Both the position numbers and the translations under genes were made by a program. The notes under the pieces were generated by a model. It searched no databases, was not told where the DNA came from, and saw nothing but the letters and a program-made list of their open reading frames with translations. Of a DNA stretch of 64,000 bases, positions 1 through 9,400 are shown in pieces. How positions within the stretch are numbered: position 1 is the stretch's first letter; each line of letters begins with the position of its first letter. The stretch comes from Bacteroidia bacterium (GTDB taxonomy: Bacteria > Bacteroidota > Bacteroidia > Chitinophagales > Chitinophagaceae): positions 372,001 through 436,000 of the forward strand of contig JAUHYD010000001.1 in the NCBI GenBank assembly GCA_030426665.1, written 5' to 3'.

Positions 1-1
1 C

Positions 2-310
2 AGAAGGAAACCCAAAAACGAACGACGGTTAGCGATTATTGAGGAAGTGAGCAACCGCAAATACCTGTCACATAAGCTTATGGAACACAATGGTGATGCC
101 CCCACCTATACATCTGGCAAAGAAGGTCCGGACTATATCACCAAAAATGATAACGCAATGAATAGAGCTTACGCCAATTATTGCAGTACACCCGGCAACT
201 ACCGCTTAATTCATAAGAGTGTGTTCAGTGACATCATTCACCGAGATAATCATGGATTAGAGTCTTACTATATATTTCTGGGTGATTGCGCAAAAAATAG
301 TGAGCGGTAA
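2..310 (+). CDS. Partial unknown protein, C-terminal 102 residues
   Basis: An open frame runs in from the left edge without a stop, so the gene most likely begins outside the window; a GTG at 47 is the first start-like codon but is not needed. The visible part is basic at first (RRKPKNERR) and then rich in Asn, Tyr, His and Asp, with no signal peptide, membrane segment or motif that I recognise. It ends at TAA 308-310 and converges on the PhnA-family gene 16 bp away. The family is unknown. That it is coding rests on the open frame and ordinary protein-like composition only. Confidence 0.45.
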   Translation, partial: RRKPKNERRLAIIEEVSNRKYLSHKLMEHNGDAPTYTSGKEGPDYITKNDNAMNRAYANYCSTPGNYRLIHKSVFSDIIHRDNHGLESYYIFLGDCAKNSER

Positions 311-326
311 AAAGGTCACTGTTACG

Positions 327-911
327 CTACGCTCCCTGCTTCCTTACATACTTGGTAAGTATAACAATGGTTTGCCCCTCTATCTTGCCTTCTATCTGCT
401 CTGTATTGTCCGGCACCAGACGTATATTCTTTACAACCGTACCCATCTTAGCATTTAGCGTTGAGCCCTTTACATCAAGCGATTTCGTAAGTACAATAGT
501 ATCTCCGGTGTTTAATACGTTTCCATTGGCGTCCTTATGTAGTTCTACTGAGCCGTCACTCTCATGGTCGCCGGTAGCTTTTGCCCATGCCAGACGTTCA
601 TCGTCTAAGTACATCATATCTAACGCATCACTCGCCCAGCTCTCATTGCGAAGCCTGTTCAGCATACGCCAGGCCACCACCTGCACACCCGGCACCTCAC
701 TCCACATAGCTGTGTTGAGACACTGCCAGTGTGGGCTGTCAAGTTCTTCCTTTTTATCTACCTGTGCTATACACTTGGCACAAAGTAAAATAGAGTTATC
801 TTCATTGTTATTATCCTGAGGTTGCACCTCATACACAGTCAGCCCGTCTTCAGCCGCACAAAGTTCGCACTTACTTTCACTCCTTTGCTTCAGTATTTCT
901 TCCAGTTTCAT
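327..911 (-). CDS. PhnA-family zinc-ribbon protein
   Basis: The 194-residue protein has an N-terminal zinc ribbon with paired cysteines C15/C18 and C44/C47. From about residue 125 to the end it carries the PhnA/YjdM domain (DANGNVLNTGDTI...KSLDVKGS...GTVVKNI). Despite the name, PhnA proteins are not known to take part in phosphonate breakdown, and their biochemical role is unsettled. The protein is longer than the roughly 110-residue E. coli form because of a spacer with a tryptophan-rich stretch between ribbon and PhnA domain, as in other Bacteroidota. It is cytoplasmic, with no signal peptide. Family assignment is firm, function is not. Confidence 0.85.
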   Translation of the reverse strand: MKLEEILKQRSESKCELCAAEDGLTVYEVQPQDNNNEDNSILLCAKCIAQVDKKEELDSPHWQCLNTAMWSEVPGVQVVAWRMLNRLRNESWASDALDMMYLDDERLAWAKATGDHESDGSVELHKDANGNVLNTGDTIVLTKSLDVKGSTLNAKMGTVVKNIRLVPDNTEQIEGKIEGQTIVILTKYVRKQGA

Positions 912-978
912 CTATCTTGCAGTTATTGAAGCGACGAAGATAGAAACATCAGGCAGCAATTTTCCTGACGACAATCAG

Positions 979-2121
979 CTATATGCGGTTTTCAACAAAA
1001 TACATGTCTATCTCTCCCTTGCCCTTTACTTCTACCTTTCCTCTGGGTGAACAACTAAAATGCGCTTTCACCAATTCATATGTTGCTTTAGATATGTTTA
1101 CCTTATCTACCTCACCGCCCGATTCTAGCCGTGCAGCAATATTTACGGCATCTCCCCATACATCGTAGGCAAATTTCTTTTTCCCGACCACACCGGCTAT
1201 GAGCTTGCCCGTGTGAATGCCGATGCGTATTCCCCAGCTCTTTTTCCCATTTGCAATCCTTTCATTATTCCATTCTGTTACCCATTGCTGTATTTCGCAC
1301 CCTGCGGCTACCGCATCATATGCATTGGTTGTGTTTTCGGCTGGCAGCCCGCCGGCACACATATAAGCGTCGCCTATCGTCTTTATTTTTTCTAGGTTGT
1401 GCCGATCTATTATATCGTCAAAAGCGGTGTAGCATTCATTAAGTGTATGTATCAGCTCTTGCGGAGATATCTCTGCTGCCAGTTTTGTAAAGTCCTGAAA
1501 ATCAGAGAATAGAATAGATACCGAGTCATAGTTGCGTGGTGTAGCCTCACCCTTTTCGCGAAGCTCTTTAGCTACCGCATCAGGAAGTATATTCAGCAAC
1601 AACTCATCACTTTTTCGTTTCTCGTCCTGCAACTGACGTGTGCGTTCCTCCACAATTTTCTCCAGCTCTTTGTTATGGCGGTCCAGCAATCTGTTTTGCG
1701 ACTCCAGTTGTCTGTCCTGATAAAACCCCTTTATCGCCTCACGCACCGTAAGTATCATATCGTGTCCTTCCCACGGCTTGGCGATATATCTATAAAGGTT
1801 TGCCTGATTCACTGCCTCAATCACTGCCTCATTGTCTGACTGTCCGGTAAGAAGAATAGTATAAGTAGCCGGCGACATCTGATGTATCTGACGCAGCAAC
1901 TCGTGTCCCTTAAGACCCGGCATCAATTCGTCGGAAATTACAACCGGTACGTCATTACCCGCCGCAAGCAACTCCTTTATAAGCTCAAGAGCCTCTTCGC
2001 CACTCTCTGCCAACTCAATAGCGAAGTCTTTGCCAAACCCTCTACCTAGCTGCGACTGCAGACCATTCAGCACAACCCTTTCGTCGTCGATACACAATAT
2101 TATTCCGGCAGATTCTATCAT
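979..2121 (-). CDS. Response regulator fused to class III adenylate cyclase
   Basis: Residues 7-125 form a receiver domain with the acidic pair D12/D13, phospho-acceptor D64 and conserved K115. A coiled coil (about 135-175) leads to a class III nucleotidyl cyclase domain (about 195-375). The metal-binding aspartates are D207 and D251. The purine-selecting pair is K247 and D320, and the transition-state pair is N327 and R331, spaced as in mammalian adenylate cyclase (D, +7 N, +11 R), so ATP to cAMP is predicted. It is the last gene of a three-gene operon; its ATG overlaps the stop of the upstream response regulator by 4 bp (ATGA). Phosphorylation by the adjacent kinase probably controls cyclase activity; this is inferred. 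Confidence 0.92.
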   Translation of the reverse strand: MIESAGIILCIDDERVVLNGLQSQLGRGFGKDFAIELAESGEEALELIKELLAAGNDVPVVISDELMPGLKGHELLRQIHQMSPATYTILLTGQSDNEAVIEAVNQANLYRYIAKPWEGHDMILTVREAIKGFYQDRQLESQNRLLDRHNKELEKIVEERTRQLQDEKRKSDELLLNILPDAVAKELREKGEATPRNYDSVSILFSDFQDFTKLAAEISPQELIHTLNECYTAFDDIIDRHNLEKIKTIGDAYMCAGGLPAENTTNAYDAVAAGCEIQQWVTEWNNERIANGKKSWGIRIGIHTGKLIAGVVGKKKFAYDVWGDAVNIAARLESGGEVDKVNISKATYELVKAHFSCSPRGKVEVKGKGEIDMYFVENRI

Positions 2122-2510
2122 TTAGCGATTATTAAATTTATTAAGTCCTGCTCATTCCAGGGCTTGTGAATACAGCGAATAGCTCCATCATTTCTACCTT
2201 CTATCGCCTTTACGACTCTGTTATCTACATGCCCCGTCAACAAGATAGTTACCACATTCTTTACTTTATTACGTACTGTTTGCAGCAATTCATCCCCCTT
2301 CATGCCGGGCATTAACCAATCCGATATTACCACATATAGTACTTCTCCATCTTCATGGTCAATTTCATCAATAATGCTCAATGCTTCTTCCGCCGATTCT
2401 GCAAACTCATAATGGTAGTGGTTACCGAGATTTCTTGTCAACTGTGCGTTTAGGCTATCGAGAATAATTTTCTCATCATCTACACAAACTATATTTAACG
2501 TCTTTTTCAT
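2118..2510 (-). CDS. Single-domain response regulator
   Basis: A stand-alone 130-residue receiver domain: acidic pair D11/D12, phospho-acceptor D64 in VVISDWLMPG, switch threonine T92 and lysine K116 before P-W. No output domain follows. It resembles the receiver of the next gene (same ...VVISD.LMPG and KPW motifs), which suggests duplication. The ATG follows the kinase TAA with no spacer, and its own stop overlaps the cyclase ATG, so the three proteins are translationally coupled. It may act as a phosphate sink, relay or competitor for the kinase that also serves the cyclase. Confidence 0.92.
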   Translation of the reverse strand: MKKTLNIVCVDDEKIILDSLNAQLTRNLGNHYHYEFAESAEEALSIIDEIDHEDGEVLYVVISDWLMPGMKGDELLQTVRNKVKNVVTILLTGHVDNRVVKAIEGRNDGAIRCIHKPWNEQDLINLIIAK

Positions 2511-4064
2511 TTAATCTTGTTTCACAGGAATGCTTACATAAAAAGTTGTCCCTACATTTTCCTCCGTATCAAACCATATTCTGGCACCGTGATGATCAAG
2601 AATACGCTTGATGATATCTAACCCGAGACCGCTCCCTTCTCCCGATACTTTTGTTGTAAAGAAAGGCTCAAAAACCCTCGATCTTATCGCTTCCGGTATT
2701 CCCTTCCCTGTATCCTTTATACTCACTTCTACAAAGTTATCTACTCTTCTTATACGAATCGTCAGCGTGCCTTTATTATCCATCGCCTGCACCGCATTCA
2801 CTATCAGATTGGTCCAAACCTGGTTCATTTGGTCGGGAAATACTGTTACATCGGGCACATCTTCATATTCCTTTATTACGGTTACACCTTGCTTTATACG
2901 GTTGTGGTAAATCATCAGCACTGTCTCTATATTATCACGAAGGTTTGTAAGCTCAGGCGATTCACTGCTGGTAGTATGCAAGTAAGTTTTTAATGCTTTT
3001 ACAACCCTCGATGCCTTATCGACAGCAATAATAATAGTTGAATTATTTTTTTGCTGATTGAGTAGATTGTAGGCAATCATTATCAGATTTTCAAACTCGC
3101 TTACCGCCGTCAACTTCCTGAGGACAGGCGTTACAGTCAGTAACCCTACTTGCACCATCCTGTCAGCAATAAATCGGGAATTTTTAACGCCCAGAGATTC
3201 TAACTCTGCCCGCAACTCTTTTTTGCGCTCTCTTTCTTCAATCGTTGTATGCGCCTCGAAGTTGGGTTTAGCAGTAGCAAGAAACTCAACGAACAAATCC
3301 TTTTCCGCTGACGTCATTTTTGCGAGCGACTCCGGCAACCTTTCCATTATTTCCTGAAAGGCAATTGAGGACTCTTCCGCCGATGACTTGATAGCACCAA
3401 GCGGCGTATTTACTTCATGAGCAACCCCCGCAGACACCTGCCCCAATGCCGCCAGCTTTTCAGAACTGAGCAACTTGGTGTACGTCTTCATGAGTTCTTT
3501 TGTCATACGCTTCTGTGTCTCTATATAGTAAAGAAACAAACCAAAAAATATAGATGCGTTTGTCAATATATTTATGAGCAGAAATATACGGGTGATAGAA
3601 CCGGGCCACTCATTGCTGAAATGAATCCGCAAGTAATCGTCGGCATAAAAAGAGACAAGTGTAAGAAAAATGAATGCAAACAACCAAAACAAACAGGACC
3701 TAATATCGAGATAAGAAGCCGAGGAGGCCAGCGCCAGTATAGACCATAACATTACGGCGCCTGACTGCTCAAACCCTCCTAACCACCACTGCAATATAAA
3801 CGGCAATAGCAAACTGATTGTAGTCTGCAAATGACGAACCAGAAAGAAATATTCCTTTTTAGAAAATATCCAGAAATTAATGGCTGTGATGATAGTATAG
3901 CCAAAGGGTACAACCGCAGGCTCCGGTAGTCCTGCAACAAGCAGCAGTACACCCCAAAGCACCCCCCCAATACTCATGCATACTCCCTGATATACCAGAA
4001 ATTTTTTCTGAAATATCTCTACATCAGTATCATGTTCTCTTATGCCAATTCTTGCAATATTCAT
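2511..4064 (-). CDS. Membrane sensor histidine kinase
   Basis: A 517-residue inner-membrane histidine kinase. Roughly six hydrophobic segments lie between residues 25 and 182, with no large periplasmic sensor loop, so sensing is probably within the membrane. The H-box phospho-acceptor is H216 (GVAHEVNTPLG). A long helical insert (about 225-370) separates it from the HATPase_c domain, whose N box (NLIVNAVQAM), G1 (DTGKGIP) and G2 (GEGSGLGL) are intact near the C-terminus. This arrangement resembles HAMP-less HisKA kinases with an enlarged dimerisation region. It heads the operon with two receiver proteins encoded directly behind it, so they are its likely targets. Stimulus unknown. Confidence 0.93.
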   Translation of the reverse strand: MNIARIGIREHDTDVEIFQKKFLVYQGVCMSIGGVLWGVLLLVAGLPEPAVVPFGYTIITAINFWIFSKKEYFFLVRHLQTTISLLLPFILQWWLGGFEQSGAVMLWSILALASSASYLDIRSCLFWLFAFIFLTLVSFYADDYLRIHFSNEWPGSITRIFLLINILTNASIFFGLFLYYIETQKRMTKELMKTYTKLLSSEKLAALGQVSAGVAHEVNTPLGAIKSSAEESSIAFQEIMERLPESLAKMTSAEKDLFVEFLATAKPNFEAHTTIEERERKKELRAELESLGVKNSRFIADRMVQVGLLTVTPVLRKLTAVSEFENLIMIAYNLLNQQKNNSTIIIAVDKASRVVKALKTYLHTTSSESPELTNLRDNIETVLMIYHNRIKQGVTVIKEYEDVPDVTVFPDQMNQVWTNLIVNAVQAMDNKGTLTIRIRRVDNFVEVSIKDTGKGIPEAIRSRVFEPFFTTKVSGEGSGLGLDIIKRILDHHGARIWFDTEENVGTTFYVSIPVKQD

Positions 4065-4118
4065 AATTACATAAATAAATCACACCCCCATTAGCAACAC
4101 CAACAAATATACAATTTG

Positions 4119-4277
4119 CTATTGTTTGATTATATCTGATATCTCCTGGTCTATTTTTTCGTTTTTGTTATCAAACCATATCCAAACGCCTAATATGAAA
4201 ATTGTTGCAAAAACGACGAGCAATGCAATAGAAACGTTGTATTTGTTTACAGGCATATGGTTCCGCTTTGAGTCCAT
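4119..4277 (-). CDS. Small single-pass membrane protein (52 aa)
   Basis: A short frame of 52 codons begins MDSKRNHMPVNKYN, continues with one strong hydrophobic segment (VSIALLVVFATIFILGVWIW, residues 15-34) and ends in a charged tail (DNKNEKIDQEISD). The order of basic N-terminus, one helix, acidic C-terminus fits a single-pass membrane peptide with positive side in. It ends 55 bp before the histidine kinase ATG on the same strand, so it could be the first gene of that operon or an accessory of the kinase. There is no family match I can name. Coding status is inferred from composition and context. Confidence 0.5.
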   Translation of the reverse strand: MDSKRNHMPVNKYNVSIALLVVFATIFILGVWIWFDNKNEKIDQEISDIIKQ

Positions 4278-4534
4278 GAAATAAAATTAACCCAAACGAA
4301 CACTTCGAGCCAACTATTTGGCGTTACAGTTTTGTATACAACCAGTTACAATTTCGTTTCTTGAACACAATAAAATTACAACCAACGATTTATACATGAC
4401 ATTATTTTGCACAATAAAACACACCAACAGTATGGCTTTGTACCAACAAGATGCAAGAGAAATTCACACTTTGGCAGAACATAACACGATTATCGCGCTA
4501 CTTTTTAAATAAGTAAGGGATACAAACCGGGATA

Positions 4535-6208
4535 CTATACAAGATGTTCTAATGTATCATCTTTATCCAGATTGAGTTTTTTGCGAATGCGATACTTATA
4601 AATCCGGATAGTACTGGGCGAAACGCCAAGCATAGATGCCATTTCTTTTGGAGAAAGATTGAGTTTTGACAACGCCATAAACCTGACTTCAGAAGGCGTA
4701 AGGTCCGGATGCTTCTTACGTAAGTTAGCAAAAAAGCCTTTATGAACCTTTTCAAACAATCTCCTGAAGTCATCCCATTGCTCATCAGTAAGCAATATAG
4801 CTCCCTCCAGTTGCGCCATAATATTTATGTCCGCTTGCTCATCTTCTTCCTTCTGCAAGTGCTCCAATTTGCTATTATATTCATCTATTATCTCATCTTT
4901 TTCATTAACACTACGACTATAATTTATCAACTTTAAAGTAGCGGCATCCAGTTCGGCTACAAGCTGCTTCTGCCTAAGTCGGCTTCTGTTGATGATTAAT
5001 ATACCGATTATCGCAGCTAATGCAATAAGACCAATTAGTGAATTTCTAATAATAGTCTGTCGTCCTTTCTCGGCAATCATTGCATCTAGCTCCTGTCGGC
5101 GTTGCACGAATGCAACTTTTTCCTGAGCCATTATATTATTGCTTTTTATCTTTGCTACTGATGCTGAATCTTTTGCAACAAGCGCAGAGTCTGCATAAAC
5201 AAGGGCAGATTCCATATTGCCCAATCGGCGATTCAACTGACTACCAACCTTGTAATAAGTAGTCGCGATTGCAAAGTCAGACAGGATATCCCTGATCTTA
5301 TCTATATCGTTCAATCGCTTCCAGCAACTGCTTGCCTTTTCAATATTACCTTGCTCCAAATAGCAATCAATCAATGCACATTCGGCAGTGAAGGCATTTT
5401 TCTGCTCGCCGACTTCCATGCAAATCGTTACGTTTTTTTCAAGCAGGTCTATCGCTTCAGCAACGCGTCCCATCTGGTAATAAGTCGCGCCGATGTTCCC
5501 GCTGAGAATACCCGTCCATACTTTCTCAGAATTCCCATTCGCACTGTTCAATGCTAACTCAAAATAACGAAGTGAGCTGTCATATACCCCCATATGCCGG
5601 TAGCACAACCCGATAGTATTATATGCGGTAACAGTTATATCGTGAAATGCCATTGAATCTGCCATTACAGCCATGCGCATATACTTCACAGTATTAGTGA
5701 AGTCATCATACCTGTAGTAGGATCCTGCCAGACTATACAGATACTCTTGTTTGCCGGGAAATTCTGCAGAAGGCATATCCTTGTATATTTCGTACGCTTT
5801 CAGGTAATACTCAAAGGAGATACTGTTTCTCTTGTATACAAAATAATAAATATCACCTGTAGCCTGCAATATCTCTGCCTCTATTGATGCAGACAACCCT
5901 CCATATTCATTGTATATGTCCTTTAATAGTTGCTTGGCTTCATCATTTTGCCGGCTGGCACCTGCCTTTATTAACTCCAATTCCAGCATTGCCATCAGCT
6001 CCTTGTCATCACCCTTCTTTGCCATAGCCAATGCAGACGAAAAAATGGCCGATACTTCTTCTGCGCTCTTTCTGCTGCACTCAGCTCTCCAAACAGAATC
6101 TACATAAATATATTTCTGGCTAAATGAGGCATCTGAAAAACGGTACCGCTGCCCATAAGCTTGCAGACAGAAAAGAACCAAAAACAAACATGTAATAATG
6201 CGCCCCAT
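4535..6208 (-). CDS. TPR sensor with LuxR-type helix-turn-helix, membrane anchored
   Basis: From the chosen ATG the protein has 557 residues. It begins with a signal peptide (MGRIITCLFLVLFCLQAYGQ), then several tetratricopeptide repeats in the periplasmic part, one transmembrane helix (about TIIRNSLIGLIALAAIIGILI), a coiled coil and a C-terminal LuxR-type helix-turn-helix (LTPSEVRFMALSKLNLSPKEMASMLGVSPSTIRIYKYRIRKKL, split here only for reading). The topology matches the common Bacteroidota family of periplasmic-TPR, cytoplasmic-HTH regulators. An in-frame TTG at 6328 would add 40 residues ahead of the signal peptide; that stretch overlaps the oxygenase remnant and is rejected. The gene is divergent from the beta-helix protein, a possible target. 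Confidence 0.88.
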   Translation of the reverse strand: MGRIITCLFLVLFCLQAYGQRYRFSDASFSQKYIYVDSVWRAECSRKSAEEVSAIFSSALAMAKKGDDKELMAMLELELIKAGASRQNDEAKQLLKDIYNEYGGLSASIEAEILQATGDIYYFVYKRNSISFEYYLKAYEIYKDMPSAEFPGKQEYLYSLAGSYYRYDDFTNTVKYMRMAVMADSMAFHDITVTAYNTIGLCYRHMGVYDSSLRYFELALNSANGNSEKVWTGILSGNIGATYYQMGRVAEAIDLLEKNVTICMEVGEQKNAFTAECALIDCYLEQGNIEKASSCWKRLNDIDKIRDILSDFAIATTYYKVGSQLNRRLGNMESALVYADSALVAKDSASVAKIKSNNIMAQEKVAFVQRRQELDAMIAEKGRQTIIRNSLIGLIALAAIIGILIINRSRLRQKQLVAELDAATLKLINYSRSVNEKDEIIDEYNSKLEHLQKEEDEQADINIMAQLEGAILLTDEQWDDFRRLFEKVHKGFFANLRKKHPDLTPSEVRFMALSKLNLSPKEMASMLGVSPSTIRIYKYRIRKKLNLDKDDTLEHLV

Positions 6209-6309
6209 ATTATGGAAATACGGCACAAAATAGAAAGATGTACCAAGTATTTCTAATAATATCGGAATCTGCCTAATGCACCCTGATAACGAAAAGACAA
6301 AACTGTTAC

Positions 6310-6366
6310 TTACACCCGTTTCAGCCAACCCGTTACGCTCATCCTCGATCGCTTTGCAACGGCCGC
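6310..6366 (-). pseudogene. Decayed C-terminus of a 2OG-Fe(II) oxygenase paralogue
   Basis: Reading the minus strand from 6366 to the TAA at 6312-6310 gives 18 codons ending VTGWLKRV. The intact oxygenase at 10942-11538 ends with the same eight residues and matches 13 of the last 18. A stop codon stands directly before the remnant (6369-6367), so nothing else of the gene is left in frame. The nucleotide match with 10939-10995 is only about three quarters, so this is an old divergent copy rather than a recent duplication. The two copies lie in the same orientation on either side of the beta-helix gene. Confidence 0.7.
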
Positions 6367-6384
6367 TTAATCAAAATATTTTTT

Positions 6385-6392
6385 TATATTTG
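6385..6392 (+). promoter_or_regulatory. Candidate -7 box TATATTTG
   Basis: TATATTTG matches the Bacteroidota consensus TAnnTTTG and lies 34 bp before the ATG of the beta-helix protein. No good -33 TTG at the usual distance is visible, so this rests on the -7 match and its position. Confidence 0.45.
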
Positions 6393-6425
6393 CTAATATA
6401 TTCAACACCTTTAAATTGTACCTAA

Positions 6426-9400
6426 ATGCTATCCAACTCCCTACAATGTCTCGTAAAAGCATCAATGATATGCTTTCTATTGCTTGCATCCACAGCTATC
6501 AAGTCAACTGGTCAAACAATATTTTATGTGAACAGCTCAACAGGAAGCGACGCAAACCCTGGTACGAGTTGGGTATTGGCATACAGAAATGTCACAAAAG
6601 CACTGGCGAGCGCGAATAGCAGCATTGCTGCAGAAGTTCAGATATGGATTGCTCAGGGAACATACACCCCTATTGATGGAATTGCTCCAACCTCGCCTAC
6701 ACTTGCGGATACCTCATTTTTGTTTTGCAGAGGTATCGGTGCTGGCAGAGCACTAAAAGTGTATGGTGGGTTTTCTGGCACTGAAACAAGTATATCGGCA
6801 AGAACAAGTGGTCATACTACTTACCTCGACGGTTATTTAGGACTAGAACGTAGTTATCACATTGGTGTAATAACAGGACTAAGCGCTTTATCAGATAGTG
6901 TTGTCATCGATGGTATTACCATACAAAACGGTAGTGCAAAGGGCAATGGGGTAAAAACATTTAATGGTGTCGACGTTGCCAGAAACGCTGGTGGTGGTTT
7001 TTATCTAGAAAATAACCTCACATCTAAAATTGCCATTAGAAACTGCACATTCAGGTTTGATAGTGCAATAGGAAATGACAACACTTGTATTTATAGCTCG
7101 GGAGGAATGGGTGGCAGTGCATTTGGAGGCGGAGTATATGTAAGATCAACTCAAGGATTGTTTGCAAACTGTAGTTTCGTTGCCAATGCTGTTGTCGGAA
7201 ATACAGGAGGGTGCAATGTATTTCCCGGTACATTCACAGGTACAGGTGGCAATGCTTCGGGGGGAGGTCTATATGCCAACAGAGCAGATATTATTATAAC
7301 CTCGTGCACCTTTAACAGAAACTCTGTTATGGGCGGCATAGGTAAAAGAGGATCCCACACTCCTAGTTATGGTGGGGGTAGAGGAGGCGATGCTTTTGGA
7401 GGAGGGGCCTGCTTTCAATCCTGTACGCCGACAGTATCTGATTGTACATTGGCTGAGAACGTCGCTTATGGGGGTACTGGAGACGGTCCTTCAAGTTATG
7501 CACGGGGAGGCAGCTCATATGGAGGTGGAATATTTGCAGACAGCGCATCATTTTTTCTCCTCGAATCGACTTTTGAAAAAAATGTAGTATTCCCAGGCCA
7601 AACTATCCCTAACCGTTATGGTAATGCATTCGGCGGAGGCTTGTGTAACAAAAACTGTACGCCTTCTGTTTCTGACTGCACATTCGAATCAAACTTAGCA
7701 ACAGACTCATCGGTCTATTATGACCTATCCAAACCTTATTGCATGGGTGGCGCTATAGCCAACATTAATGCAAATACATCTATAACAAACTGTACATTAC
7801 TGCGAAACAGAGCTATAAGTTTTAGAAAAGGGTATTGCTACGGAGGTGCGATTTACAATCTCGAATGTGCCCCAACTATCTCATTCTGCAATATGTCTGA
7901 AAACCAATCAAAAAGTGGCTATTTGCATTGGTTTATGGATGCGCTACCGGGACCAGGGCTTTCAGGTGGAGGAGCTTTGGCCAACTATCGCTCATCACCT
8001 GCAGTAAGCAATTGCACTTTTAAACATAACAGCGCCCAAGGCACTTCAGATGGTTACCCTTATGGGTCGGCTATATTCAATCAAGACACATCCAACGCTG
8101 TCTTTTGGGATTGTGTTATAGACTCCAATATTGGGAGTTCATACGTAACCTTTGGCACAGTTGCTTGTCTAAGGTCCGATGCAAAATTTATCAGATGCAA
8201 ATTTCGCAATAACGGGCGATTTTTTAGCGAGTACTACGGAGGAGCTTTTTATAATGAGGCGGGCGCTCCAGTGATTGACACATGCTGGTTCCAAAACAAC
8301 TCGAGTAGATATGGTGCTGCAATATATCAGAATTCTGGCTCACTAGCTCCACGAAACTGTTTGTTTGAAAGTAACGAAGCATATTATGATGGAGGTGCGA
8401 TTTACAGTACAGGAGCTGACATGAAATTTAGTAGTATTAATAACGTTTTTAAGGGAAACAATGCTCAAGGCGGGCGAGGCGGAGCTATTCGGGTCGGGTC
8501 ATCAGGACCGTACGGTGACACAATTATAAACAACGTTTTCTTACATAATACAGCACGAGGGAGTGGTTCTTCACGCGGGGGAGGGGCAATCAGCATAACA
8601 AGTCCAGCACACTTCATATACAACAATACTTTTTATGCTGATACGGCATCGGCCGATGGAGGTGCGATTAAAATTGAAAGTGCTACTGGCATTAGTAGAG
8701 TCGCCAATAATATTTTCAGCCAGTGCTACGCATCGGGTACCAGTTTAGATACAAGCGTTTCAGGAACTGGTTCTTTTGATTTCAGTAATAACCTATTCAG
8801 TGATACCGACCCATTGTTTGTTTCATCAACTACACCATCTGGACCAGATAACATCTGGGGTACAGCTGACGATGGATTACAATTGCAGACCTGTAGTCCA
8901 GCGGTGAATACCGGAAGCAATGCCTATCTGATTCCGGGTGTTGATGATGACATGCTCGGCAACGACCGTGTAAACGGCATTTCTATTGACATGGGTGCCT
9001 ATGAAAAAAACCTTATCTCCCCAATTTCGGGACCAAGCACACTTTGCAGATACACAACAATCGCTCTCGGAGTCAGCCCTGCAGGAGGAACATGGAGCAG
9101 TAGCAATCCTTCTGTAGCTACAGTTAGCAGTTCTGGCATGGTTACCGGTATCAATCAAGGTGTCGCAATCATTACCTATTCCAGGTCGTTTGGCTGTGTT
9201 GGAGCCATATCTGTTAAATATATTACGATTGAGAGAACAGCTGCACCAATTCTGGGTGATACTGCACTTTGTATTGGAAGTACTATTTCCCTTTCGGACA
9301 CAACATCTTCAGGTATCTGGAGTAGTAGTGCGCCGACAGTTGCAACGGTATCTTCTTTGGGATACCTGAATGGCCTAGCGCAGGGTACCGCTTCGATTAC

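Noticed and set aside
352-819. 155-codon frame antisense to the PhnA-family gene
   Set aside because: The sense strand encodes a complete zinc-ribbon/PhnA protein; the antisense product is Ser/Leu-rich noise.
4318-4512. 64-codon plus-strand frame between the kinase operon and the TPR-LuxR gene
   Set aside because: AT-rich, no ribosome-binding site or promoter, composition not protein-like.
6209-6328. N-terminal extension of the TPR-LuxR protein from a TTG start
   Set aside because: The extension lacks a signal sequence, hides the real signal peptide at the ATG 6208 and overlaps the oxygenase remnant in another frame.
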